Below, piece by piece: positions 1 through 6,506 of a DNA stretch of 41,646 bases. A program made the position numbers and the translations under genes. How positions within the stretch are numbered: the stretch's first letter is position 1; each line of letters opens with the position of its first letter. The stretch is from assembly GCF_000378045.1 (NCBI RefSeq), contig NZ_KB899120.1, forward strand, positions 1-41,646. The letters are read 5' to 3'. Under the pieces are notes generated by a model, which worked only from the letters and a program-made list of their open reading frames with translations, searched no databases and was not told the origin of the DNA. The stretch is from Marinobacterium rhizophilum DSM 18822. GTDB lineage: Bacteria > Pseudomonadota > Gammaproteobacteria > Pseudomonadales > Balneatricaceae.

Positions 1-442
1 TGTGGATTGCACCAGGTTACGGTGCTGTTGCTTCTTTAACCTTGCCCCTGCGGCCTTTATCCTTTCAACTTGGACCTGTTTTGGGCATTATGCTCAAGGC
101 ACCAAGGGAGTATCGGTGCGGTATTTTGATTGTCAATATTGCAAATCGTCAGCTGAGCAACGGAAGCCAGGCTGGGTGAATCCTCCCCTCCAATCTCAAT
201 TCCTCCGTTCTCCCTGGCTCTGCCTGCATTGCGGGACTGTATTTGGTCATCGTTAGGGCGGTAGCGTGGTTTTTAGAAGCGTTCGGTCAGTGGATTAGTT
301 GTAGAAATTGTACGATTGCGTGCGGAGTAAACGGCCTTGCAGGCCAGAATCTCAAGTTACGTATGGATCAGATATCCCTTGACCAAGCAGCGCTGCGCCC
401 AAGTATCAACCTGGTCTATTTCCCGTAAGCGTGACGAACCGA
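1..442. other. Gene-free left edge
   Basis: I see no convincing gene here. Short open frames on the plus strand lack a good ribosome binding site and resemble no family I know. The stretch contains the left copy of the window-end direct repeat (96-235). It ends at the stop codon of the broken integron integrase, so it lies beyond the 3' end of that gene, where integrons usually adjoin ordinary chromosome. Confidence 0.4.
96..235 (+). repeat. Direct repeat, left copy (pairs with 41507-41646)
   Basis: Bases 141-235 are identical to 41552-41646 (95 bp). The preceding 45 bp (96-140 against 41507-41551) match at about 35 positions with no net insertion or deletion. Both copies are in the same orientation. 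The right copy ends exactly at the window end, so the true repeat may be longer. It does not look like coding sequence or a known IS end to me. Confidence 0.85.
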
Positions 443-797
443 TTACAGAGTGCTTAACGGACTTTTGACCCCCTGCGCGCCCTGATTCAGGACATGGGTG
501 TAGATTTCAGTTGTTTTAACATCGGTGTGTCCCAACTGCTGCTGAACGGTACGGATATCTGCGCCGGACTGGAGTAAATGGGTGGCAAAGGAGTGGCGCA
601 GGGTATGGCACGAGACGGTCTTGCGAATACGATCGCATTCAATGCCAGGGCCTGGGTGCCAGCAGCAACGTTTCTCTCAGTCGCGAGGAAGGTCAGAAAG
701 CGCTTGATCCAGTACAGGTAAGAATCGATGGTTCGCCGACTGTAGCGGTGAACCCGCATGAAAGCCTCAACGGACTCGAAAAAGGAGACTTAGTCAT
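443..797 (-). pseudogene. intI: Integron integrase, internally deleted and frameshifted
   Basis: This is the remnant of an integron-type tyrosine recombinase, the enzyme that inserts and excises cassettes at attI/attC. The start ATG is at 795-797 (MTKSPF...). A one-base loss in a T-run just after it shifts the frame; it resumes as ESVEAFMRVHRYSRRTI and YLYWIKRF, typical IntI N-terminal sequence, up to the [14 protein letters not shown] region. At about 625-630 the reading jumps directly into the C-terminal catalytic segment, [20 protein letters not shown], then [15 protein letters not shown], with the HxxR box and the catalytic Tyr, ending at TAA 443-445. About 355 bp remain of a normal gene near 960 bp, so roughly 200 central residues are missing, including the first catalytic Arg and the integron-specific insertion. 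It points away from the cassettes, the standard layout. The enzyme must be dead. Confidence 0.88.
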
Positions 798-891
798 CTT
801 CGACACCTCGTCCATGAAATGTTCAGAAGAACCTATACTAATACCTTTTAGGCGGGCTGACGTCGAGGAAAAATACCTTTTTAACATCCCA

Positions 892-920
892 TTGAAGTTT
901 TGAAGAGGTTATTTTATATG
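892..920 (+). promoter_or_regulatory. Candidate cassette promoter (Pc-like)
   Basis: TTGAAG at 892-897, a 17-base spacer and TATATG at 915-920 form a sigma-70-like promoter (4 of 6 matches in each box) directed at the first cassette. It sits between the integrase start and the candidate attI, where integrons usually carry Pc. It was found by eye in AT-rich DNA, so chance is likely enough. Confidence 0.3.
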
Positions 921-966
921 GATATCAATGTGTTACGTAAGCTTTCTGTTTCGTGATAATGATTAA

Positions 967-978
967 AAGGTATACCTT
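967..978. promoter_or_regulatory. 12-bp palindrome upstream of the cassettes
   Basis: AAGGTATACCTT is a perfect palindrome. Related copies of ATACCTTTT occur in the same orientation at about 841-849 and 872-880, so this leader contains a repeated element that could bind a regulator. It lies between the broken integrase and the first cassette. The function is unknown. Confidence 0.35.
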
Positions 979-990
979 CTAATAATTATT

Positions 991-1025
991 ATGAGGCCGA
1001 AGGCCTCATTAACAAACTGTTAGCT
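991..1025 (+). other. Candidate attI site with adjoining hairpin
   Basis: ATGAGGCC-GAA-GGCCTCAT (991-1009) is a perfect 8-bp-stem hairpin. It is followed by AACAAACTGTTAGCT, where GTTAGCT (1019-1025) resembles the core at which cassettes insert (GTTRRRY). Its place, 5' of the first cassette and upstream of the divergent integrase, is right for attI. The secondary integrase-binding repeats of well-studied attI sites are not evident, so this is a positional call. Confidence 0.45.
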
Positions 1026-1050
1026 TCTACTGGTTAATTATCGAGAAACT

Positions 1051-1587
1051 ATGTCAAAATTTGAAATTGCAGTTTCGACCTTATTACTAGGCTTCATCCT
1101 TGGGCAAGCAGTAGACTTTATAAAATACAGGTGGGCTATCCATAGAAAAAAGAAAGGTGTTGTTGATGAAATATCTGATATTTGTGAAGAATTCGCTGAG
1201 AGATTTTCTCGGATAGAAACAATTCTTCATGAAATAAATAACGTAGAGGTAAGTGGTTCTTGGACGCCTTCGGTTATCTCATCTGTAATATACGAGAGAT
1301 ATTATGCGGATGTTGCCCCTTTCTTTAGTAGAAAGGAAAGAAAATCAATTGATGTAATTTATAGTTGTGTTTCCAACTTCAATGATGAAGTGGAAAATGG
1401 TAAACGAAACAGTCTTCAATCAACAAATAACTCTTTAATATCCCTCTATGCATCATCCAGAATGGGGCACGGATCAGCAGTGTTTTTTGAGGAGCATCGT
1501 GGTGAAAAACTGCTATCCGAGAGTAAGGATGAGCTGGCTGAAATTAATAAGTCAATCCAACAGTTAGCGGAAAAGTATTATGCTTAA
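1051..1587 (+). CDS. Cassette 1: membrane-anchored hypothetical protein
   Basis: This 178-residue protein matches no family I recognise. Residues 4-20 (FEIAVSTLLLGFILGQA) form one membrane segment, followed by a basic stretch (KYRWAIHRKKK), so the rest should lie in the cytoplasm. The soluble part is helical and charged, with an acidic-to-mixed stretch near residues 40-65 (DEISDICEEFAERF) that could pack as a coiled coil. A single N-terminal anchor with an inward helical domain is common among integron-cassette and defence-associated proteins of unknown function. The DNA is much more AT-rich than the core genes beyond 9.7 kb. It is preceded by the attI candidate and followed by attC 1, as a one-gene cassette should be. 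The Shine-Dalgarno is weak. Confidence 0.75.
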   Translation: MSKFEIAVSTLLLGFILGQAVDFIKYRWAIHRKKKGVVDEISDICEEFAERFSRIETILHEINNVEVSGSWTPSVISSVIYERYYADVAPFFSRKERKSIDVIYSCVSNFNDEVENGKRNSLQSTNNSLISLYASSRMGHGSAVFFEEHRGEKLLSESKDELAEINKSIQQLAEKYYA

Positions 1588-1596
1588 TGAAAAAGC

Positions 1597-1682
1597 AGCT
1601 AACAAGGCACTTAAAATCGTTCGCTCCGCTCACTGGGACCTTCGCAGCTTCGCTGCTTCGGCCCTTTAGTACGGCGTTATAC
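1597..1682 (+). other. attC recombination site 1
   Basis: About 86 bp begin with an R''-type core, AGCTAAC (1597-1603), and end with an R'-type core, GTTATAC (1676-1682). The arms between are imperfectly complementary (TAACAAGGCACT against AGTACGGCGTTA), with internal hairpins such as GCAGCTTCGCTGC. This is the folded-strand architecture recognised by integron integrases. It closes cassette 1. Confidence 0.8.
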
Positions 1683-1701
1683 GTACATAGGATAGATATA
1701 C

Positions 1702-2385
1702 ATGAATATCGAAATTCCCATTAAAATGGGTGCCCACGAAAGACCAAACGATGTTTTGCCTTTTCAAATTGAAGAGTTTGATTCAACTAAGTTTAGTGAC
1801 GCGCAAGTTAAGCAAGTGCTTGGGGCTATAGATTGCATCAAAATTATACATAGTTGTTTGAAGCAATATTTTGATGGTCAAGTACACATGTACAAACCAA
1901 TATCTGCGCAGCTACGTATTTTGTTTTGCGATACTAAAAAACGCAAAGATAACTCGTTGATGAATAGAATTCATCCGAATATAAGACTATTAGCCTTTAA
2001 AGAAATAAAGTTTGAAGATCTTGGTGGGCCAATAAGCGTTGCATCGGCGCCATATGTTATTACAGCCCGCGCAGATGGCGTCGTAGATGCAAAACTAGAT
2101 ATTGCGGTTCCATATAGTTACCTTCCGCTATCTGAATGGAGAAAGCAAATCGTCGAACTACATCCAGAGGTGACATTAAATGACATTATCAGATCTGTAG
2201 CAGATCAAGACGGAGGCGCGCACCTAGATGATAATGAATGTGAGAAGCTTACTATTTTAAGAGGGCATAACCCTACACAGATAGGTTCTAATATATTGTT
2301 TATCATTTCTCTTGCACACTGTGTTATCGATCTAGCGAACAATCTGGTTCCGCTCTGGATGAAGAATAATAAAGTCAGTGTATAA
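1702..2385 (+). CDS. Cassette 2: hypothetical protein
   Basis: This 227-residue protein is not recognisable by motif. It has no signal peptide. One moderately hydrophobic stretch near residues 196-216 (GSNILFIISLAHCVIDLANN) could be a buried helix or a weak membrane segment. The centre holds beta-rich sequence (PISVASAPYVITARADGVVD) followed by a polar segment. The gene starts 19 bp after attC 1 behind a GGATAGATATAC leader, and its TAA overlaps the first core of attC 2, the usual compact cassette design. Codon use is AT-rich like its neighbours and unlike the host core genes, in keeping with lateral acquisition. I assign no function. Confidence 0.75.
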   Translation: MNIEIPIKMGAHERPNDVLPFQIEEFDSTKFSDAQVKQVLGAIDCIKIIHSCLKQYFDGQVHMYKPISAQLRILFCDTKKRKDNSLMNRIHPNIRLLAFKEIKFEDLGGPISVASAPYVITARADGVVDAKLDIAVPYSYLPLSEWRKQIVELHPEVTLNDIIRSVADQDGGAHLDDNECEKLTILRGHNPTQIGSNILFIISLAHCVIDLANNLVPLWMKNNKVSV

Positions 2386-2457
2386 CAAGGCCAAGCAGCA
2401 TCGCGCACTTCGTGCGCTGGACCTCGCTACGCTCGGCCGCTGTTGGCAGCGTTATGC
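2380..2457 (+). other. attC recombination site 2
   Basis: About 78 bp run from GTATAAC (2380-2386) to GTTATGC (2451-2457). The interior contains complementary blocks (GCGCACTTCGTGCGC and GCTACGCTCGGCCGC), giving the hairpin typical of attC. The stop codon of cassette 2 lies inside the first core. The cores resemble those of attC 1, suggesting both cassettes were recruited by the same kind of integrase. Confidence 0.8.
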
Positions 2458-2473
2458 TAAAAAAGAAAATAAA

Positions 2474-2805
2474 ATGCCACATTGTGTAATAGAACACTCG
2501 ATAAACCTCGACAGTGATCTGTTGGTAGAACAAGTTTTTCAGGGCGCATTAAGTAGCGGACTTTTCGAACCTGATGGGAGTGATATAAAAGTCAGAGCGC
2601 AGGGATACTCAAGCTATATGACAGGTCCGAAAAAACAGACTTCATTCATGTGGCTTTGAAAATACTATCCGGTCGAACATCTGAGCAGAAGTTAAGTCTT
2701 TCCAATGCTGTCATCAAAGAGTTGGTAGCTTTAGCATACAATGATGTTTCAATAACTGTTGAAGTTGTAGACATGGATAGAGACAGCTATCGGAAGGTCA
2801 TATAA
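2474..2805 (+). pseudogene. Cassette 3: CHMI/tautomerase-like protein, frameshifted
   Basis: The product begins MPHCVIEHSINLD, like 5-carboxymethyl-2-hydroxymuconate delta-isomerase, whose Pro-1 is the catalytic base of the tautomerase superfamily. The first frame stops at 2657-2659. Shifting frame at the six-A run (about 2628-2633) restores FIHVALKILSGRTSEQK and continues through VEVVDMDRDSYRKVI to TAA at 2803-2805, covering the family's C-terminal half and giving about 110 residues, near normal length. The break is therefore one missing A in a homopolymer or a site of -1 slippage (codons AAA AAA followed by C). The family normally isomerises homoprotocatechuate breakdown products, but stand-alone relatives often have other or unknown roles. 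The gene sits between attC 2 and attC 3. Confidence 0.75.
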
Positions 2806-2810
2806 GTGAA

Positions 2811-2869
2811 GCATAACAAAAGTGTGATGTTCGCCGCTGTCGCGGCTGGGACCTCCACTGGCGTTACAT
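2811..2869 (+). other. attC recombination site 3
   Basis: A short attC of about 59 bp runs from GCATAAC (2811-2817) to GTTACAT (2863-2869). It has one central hairpin (GCCGCTGTCGCGGC) and flanking arms (AGTGTGATG against CTCCACTGG) that pair loosely. It is the shortest of the four sites and closes the tautomerase-like cassette. Confidence 0.7.
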
Positions 2870-2892
2870 GATAAATTTGGAGAAAATAGATA

Positions 2893-3858
2893 ATGGCTGA
2901 TCCAAGAAAGCAGCTGGCAAAAAAATACACACTCGATAATAGATATGCCAATTTTGGGGAAACTATTAAAAAAATAACTGTAAATGGCTTTCGAGGTGTA
3001 AACGGCCTTGATGTCGAGATGAACTACCCGATTCTTGCAATCTCAGGATTAAATGGTGCAGGTAAGAGCACTATTGGCCAGATATGTCTTAGTGGCTATA
3101 GAAAGCCAGACAATGTAGAGAAAGGCTACAAAAGATACTATGTAAGAGATTTCTTTCCAGCCTCAGCTGCTGATCCCAATCCATTCAACCCCGATGCTAG
3201 TGTACTGTTTCACTACGAGACTGACGACAAGGATTCTCCTCAAGAGCTAACCGTTAAGCGAAACCAAAAGGAGTGGAGTGGTTATAAACGCCAACCGCAT
3301 CGTAAGTGCTTTTATATTGGGTTTACGGTCTACATACCAAAAGTTGAACGAAAAGACTTGAGCATCTACAAAGGAAGCTCATTTGCACTTACCCAGCGAC
3401 GTGATATTCCCGATGATATAAAAATCAAGGTTGGCCGAATACTCGGGCAGCAATATGATGAATTGCACTTTCAAGGAATTCGGCATGGAAAAAATAAAGC
3501 AGAGCTAGGCATAGCCTCTCGTTATGGTGCAAGTTACTCAGAAAACAACATGGGATTTGGTGAAGGTAGAACATTCTATATGGTAGATCTTCTGGAAAGA
3601 TCACCTGACAGAAGTTTGTTCGTGATTGAAGAGCCAGAAACATCATTACACGAACATGCAGAATATGAGCTTGCAAAATATCTCATTGATGTCTGTAACC
3701 GCAAACATCATCAGATAATATTTACTACACACTCCGATAGGATGCTGAAAGCGATGCCATCGGAAGCTAGGTTAATGTTATATCGCGACATCAATGGGGT
3801 TAGTAGCTTCGAAGGGCTATCTTCAACTAGGGCAAGGGCTATGCTTTCGTTTGGATAA
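2893..3858 (+). CDS. Cassette 4a: OLD-type ABC ATPase
   Basis: The 321-residue protein is an ABC/SMC-type ATPase of the OLD nuclease kind. Walker A is SGLNGAGKST (residues 51-60). A variant signature region is NNMGFGEGR (218-226). Walker B is SLFVIEEPETSLHEH (241-255). A switch histidine lies in FTTHSDRML (277-285). There is no signal peptide, so it acts in the cytoplasm. OLD-family proteins join such an ATPase to a C-terminal TOPRIM nuclease, and several act in phage defence. Here the TOPRIM part follows at once in the same reading frame, separated by a single TAA (3856-3858). The ATPase ends at ...ARAMLSFG, where related full-length proteins seem to run straight into TOPRIM. It is either a two-gene system or one gene with a nonsense mutation. 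A GGAGAAAAT leader precedes the ATG. Confidence 0.85.
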   Translation: MADPRKQLAKKYTLDNRYANFGETIKKITVNGFRGVNGLDVEMNYPILAISGLNGAGKSTIGQICLSGYRKPDNVEKGYKRYYVRDFFPASAADPNPFNPDASVLFHYETDDKDSPQELTVKRNQKEWSGYKRQPHRKCFYIGFTVYIPKVERKDLSIYKGSSFALTQRRDIPDDIKIKVGRILGQQYDELHFQGIRHGKNKAELGIASRYGASYSENNMGFGEGRTFYMVDLLERSPDRSLFVIEEPETSLHEHAEYELAKYLIDVCNRKHHQIIFTTHSDRMLKAMPSEARLMLYRDINGVSSFEGLSSTRARAMLSFG

Positions 3859-3873
3859 CAAAAGGAGCTTATA

Positions 3874-4347
3874 ATTTTCGTTGAAGATGACTTCGCAGCT
3901 CTATTACTAACAGAAATGATTAGGCGTATTGATCAACAGGTCTTAAACGCGATTAATATTGAGCCTGTTGGGGATACTAAAGCTGTTCGTAATGCGGTTA
4001 AGCTCATGGATCAAATTGGCAAAAAAAGCCTCGCTGTTCGAGATGCAGACACAGGCCCAAGCGTAAAGGAAAAGCTATACTCGTTTCCTGGAAAAATGCC
4101 ACCTGAAAATGAGGTCTACCAAAATGATTCTGTTAGGCAGATGATACAAAATAGCTTTGGTGTAGATGTCGACAATACATTGGCGCTACGCGATGTTGTT
4201 GATCATCATTATTTTACTCGATGCCTAGCACATGAAGCATCAGCAAATAATGATTACTTCAGGGCTGTCGCAATAAACTGCTACCTTGATGATATAGGTG
4301 AGGCGGCATTTGGAGAACTTGTCGGTGTAATTAAGGACAGTGCCTAA
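3874..4347 (+). CDS. Cassette 4b: TOPRIM nuclease half of the OLD-type system
   Basis: Read in frame after the ATPase stop, this stretch gives QKELIIFVEDDFAALL, the TOPRIM beta strand with its catalytic acid, and later LAVRDADTG, the TOPRIM DxD motif. It then runs about 100 residues with no other domain I know. TOPRIM folds bind divalent metal and cut DNA in OLD, Gabija-A and related proteins. No ATG, GTG or TTG precedes the VEDD motif; the first ATG (3916) would remove it. AAAGGAG (3861-3867) lies six bases before ATT 3874, so a rare ATT start is possible, with translation coupled to the ATPase. Otherwise the TAA is a nonsense mutation and this is the tail of one 484-codon gene (2893-4347). 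I placed the start at ATT, but that is a guess; the coding content is secure. Confidence 0.6.
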   Translation: MFVEDDFAALLLTEMIRRIDQQVLNAINIEPVGDTKAVRNAVKLMDQIGKKSLAVRDADTGPSVKEKLYSFPGKMPPENEVYQNDSVRQMIQNSFGVDVDNTLALRDVVDHHYFTRCLAHEASANNDYFRAVAINCYLDDIGEAAFGELVGVIKDSA

Positions 4348-4352
4348 CACAC

Positions 4353-4453
4353 ATGTAACAAGCCAAAGCACGCGGACTTGGTAAAGCTGTCACCTTTTAT
4401 ACGTGCGCAAAAAAGCTGCCAACTTCACCAAGCCGGTGTTTGAGACGTTAAGG
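4353..4453 (+). other. attC recombination site 4 (last cassette)
   Basis: This long attC of about 101 bp runs from ATGTAAC (4353-4359) to GTTAAGG (4447-4453). The arms pair well: left TAACAAGCCAAAGCACG and ACTTGGTAAAG against right CTTCACCAAGCCGGTG and GAGACGTTA. After it I find no further cassette gene or attC, so the array appears to end here. Confidence 0.75.
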
Positions 4454-4492
4454 TTTTATAAGTTATGGCGCACTTTAGCAGCGAACGGGCTC

Positions 4493-4517
4493 GGGGTCAG
4501 ATCTTGCCTTTTGCCCC
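4493..4517 (+). repeat. RAYT-associated motif, copy 1
   Basis: GGGGTCAGATCTTGCC followed by TTTTGCCCC matches a motif that also occurs at 6242-6267 and, inverted, at 36515-36541, where it overlaps the end of a RAYT transposase remnant. Similar 'GTCAGGTCTTGC' ends flank REP-associated tyrosine transposases in many gammaproteobacteria. Nothing of the transposase itself is left here. Confidence 0.5.
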
Positions 4518-4734
4518 TGTGGGGCACGACTTAAAGCTCACTGCCTTCGTATGAGTTCTATACTCGTTATTCAATATCCGGTAAAGAGCCAAGGACGGCC
4601 AGACCGTTACGATTGGCGAGTTCCGGGAAAAGTATGCCGATTTATGGGCTAATGGGTGACCCCATTGCCCACGCTACACGTACGGATATGGGAAATGGGA
4701 GGCCTGATCCTGTCTGTTTTTAATAGGAAAAGTT

Positions 4735-5394
4735 ATGAATAAACGGTGCCTCTTTCCTCTGCTGATACTGGCTGGATATTTGCTGGCCGGGTGTTCTACG
4801 ACGCTTCCCGAACAAAGCCGAAAGACGGTGTTTGCTTCCTTTGTCAATCAGCCGGAGCATTGGCTGTTTTATTGGCCGTCATCGCTGACCTGGGAAGATA
4901 ATCGTTTTGGTTCGGCTGGTCTGGGGCAGGAATTCAGCGATAAGTTTGATTTTGAACCTCCGGTACTGCAGCTCATGAGGGATTTCAGCTTAACTGCAGG
5001 CTTGCCTGGTGTGAAGATCATGACGCCGAAGGAGGCAGCCAGCCTTTCCAGTGATCCTGACACCCCGGTACTTTACTTTACCTCCAGTTGGGCGCTGATC
5101 TACCGACGGATGCCGCCGAACCTTTTTATGAACAAGCTGCGTATGGGCGTGGTAGCGAAAGTCATCCCTCTGGGGCAGGTTGTTGCAGGTAAAGGCCCCA
5201 TTGCCCTGCGTACGTCGGCCTGGGAGGGGCGTTGCACCGCCGAGGCGTTTGATGGAAATTTCTTCAGTCGTGATGAATGGGAAGCCGGTAATGGCGTGCG
5301 ATTGAAGCAAGGTCTACAAGAGCTGCAAGCTGAATGCGGTGGCAAGCTTGCCGCGCAGTTCGCAGCTGCCATGATCAAAGCTGAGGGTACCTGA
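4735..5394 (+). CDS. Predicted outer-membrane/periplasmic lipoprotein
   Basis: The 219-residue protein starts with a lipoprotein signal, MNKRCLFPLLILAGYLLAGC, where LAGC is the lipobox and Cys-20 would be lipidated; the next residue is Ser, compatible with sorting to the outer membrane. The mature part (about 200 residues) is of mixed polarity, with motifs such as HWLFYWPSSLTW and YFTSSWALIYRRM, and matches no family I can name. The ATG follows AGGAAAAGTT, a fair ribosome binding site. It stands alone on the plus strand, just outside the integron, and its base composition is closer to the host than to the cassettes. A structural or stress-related envelope role is only a guess from its location. 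Confidence 0.75.
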   Translation: MNKRCLFPLLILAGYLLAGCSTTLPEQSRKTVFASFVNQPEHWLFYWPSSLTWEDNRFGSAGLGQEFSDKFDFEPPVLQLMRDFSLTAGLPGVKIMTPKEAASLSSDPDTPVLYFTSSWALIYRRMPPNLFMNKLRMGVVAKVIPLGQVVAGKGPIALRTSAWEGRCTAEAFDGNFFSRDEWEAGNGVRLKQGLQELQAECGGKLAAQFAAAMIKAEGT

Positions 5395-5535
5395 CGCCGA
5401 TGTGTTTTGTTGAGCATCCGCTGACAACTTCCACATTTGCTGGCCCTTACTCAGGGCGCTAAAACAGGGAGCTTTACACTCGGCTATCTTTTGCATCGAG
5501 CAGCCTTGTTTTTGAAGGCACACAGGCGATGTTTG

Positions 5536-5736
5536 TCATGCGAGGTAAGCTGTCGATATTTCATTGGGTGAATACACCAGGCCATTGGGATCATTCATCC
5601 AGTTTTGGGCGGGGGTGTAGTGAAACTGGGGGCGGAAGCGCTCCCGGTAGGTGGGTTCTTCGGCATGCGACGGTGTGGCGGCGGCCAGCGCCGCCATGCC
5701 GAGCATCAGCGCGATCGGCTTGCTGTATCTGCTCAT
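5536..5736 (-). pseudogene. Secreted GH32 fructan hydrolase, N-terminal fragment
   Basis: The 66-residue frame starts MSRYSKPIALMLGMAALAAA, a cleavable signal peptide ending near ATPSHA. It then reads RFRPQFHYTP and NWMNDPNGLVYS. WMNDPNG is the signature of glycoside hydrolase family 32 (levanase, inulinase, invertase), and its Asp is the catalytic nucleophile. Normal enzymes of the family are 450-550 residues; here homology stops after SPNE (about 5560) and the frame ends at 5536, so over 85 percent is gone. The promoter side is intact: an AGGATAGA ribosome binding site and a palindromic operator candidate (5895-5916). It is a deletion scar of a former fructan-use locus. Confidence 0.8.
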
Positions 5737-5894
5737 GCTGTATCTATCCTGATTTGTTATTGTAATTTCCGGATGCAGTACCCCGCACGACACCGGCAGG
5801 CCCTCCCCGTCACTGATCGGGGGAGGGCCGGAAACACCGCGCCGCAGGGATAGCAGCACGAGATTGTTACTGCCTCATTTCCATAAAATTTCAA

Positions 5895-5916
5895 TTGTTA
5901 CAAGCCGTTGTAACAA
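5895..5916. promoter_or_regulatory. 9-bp perfect inverted repeat, operator candidate for the GH32 gene
   Basis: TTGTTACAA-GCCG-TTGTAACAA has two perfect 9-bp arms in an AT-rich pocket about 160 bp upstream of the GH32 start. Sugar-use genes are often controlled by LacI-type repressors that bind palindromes of this size. No regulator gene lies nearby, so the link is by position only. Confidence 0.4.
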
Positions 5917-6241
5917 AGCCTGAGAGGCCTGTGGCAGCGGCCAACGCGCGCGTAAAAAAGGTGCTTCGCAGGTTAGCGTGAAAGCGGGGGCCAAAAGCAG
6001 GGTGGGAGGAGCCGCATTGGCACCCTGTTTAACGCTTTGGGCGCGGTTGACGCGGCGCAACCTATCAATGCGTCGGCTGCAAGCAGAGTGCCGAACCGAC
6101 ACCCAAGATGGGGTGCACGACGCCTTGGCCGCATCAGTGACGGATACGCCGTGCCGAGGCGTCGCTCCACCCATCCTGCGAATGACGTTTTTCCCGCTGT
6201 TTTTCCCGCTATAGCGCGATGAGCCAAAAAAGAGGGGGCCT

Positions 6242-6267
6242 GGGGGGGCAGGTCTTGCCGTTTGCCC
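6242..6267 (+). repeat. RAYT-associated motif, copy 2
   Basis: A run of G followed by CAGGTCTTGCCGTTTGCCCC is the second copy of the motif at 4493-4517, in the same orientation, with a few changes. It precedes a short frame at 6291 that may be debris of the same element. Confidence 0.45.
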
Positions 6268-6290
6268 CTGGGCGCTGGGCCGATTAGCCC

Positions 6291-6422
6291 ATGGGTGTGC
6301 ACTATTGCCGCGTGGCTCTGCCAACCAACAAGCTGACTCAGCTCAATGTCTGGGATCCGGAGGCCAATCACATCCATATCGACTTCCCCGCAGATGAATT
6401 GCCCGCTGATGAATATAGGTAG
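6291..6422 (+). pseudogene. Possible 43-codon gene remnant
   Basis: The frame ATG...TAG encodes 43 residues ending in NVWDPEANHIHIDFPADE and then a Tyr-Arg end. The acidic, well-balanced composition looks more like real protein than the Arg/Pro-rich noise around it. There is no ribosome binding site before the ATG. I read it as the C-terminal end of a lost gene; I do not know the family. Confidence 0.25.
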
Positions 6423-6506
6423 CCAGAGAGTGTACCTCGCACGTCACATCATCAGCGTACTTCAGTCAGCACGGCTTATCAGCTTGGATCCCCCGGGGAA
6501 AGGCTG

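Larger units (their letters stand above)
5737..6290. other. Intergenic stretch, no gene
   Basis: Apart from the palindrome at 5895-5916 and the RAYT-associated motif at 6242-6267, I see no gene here. Overlapping frames on both strands have no ribosome binding site and read as low-information Arg/Pro/Ala-rich sequence, typical of non-coding high-GC DNA. Confidence 0.4.
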
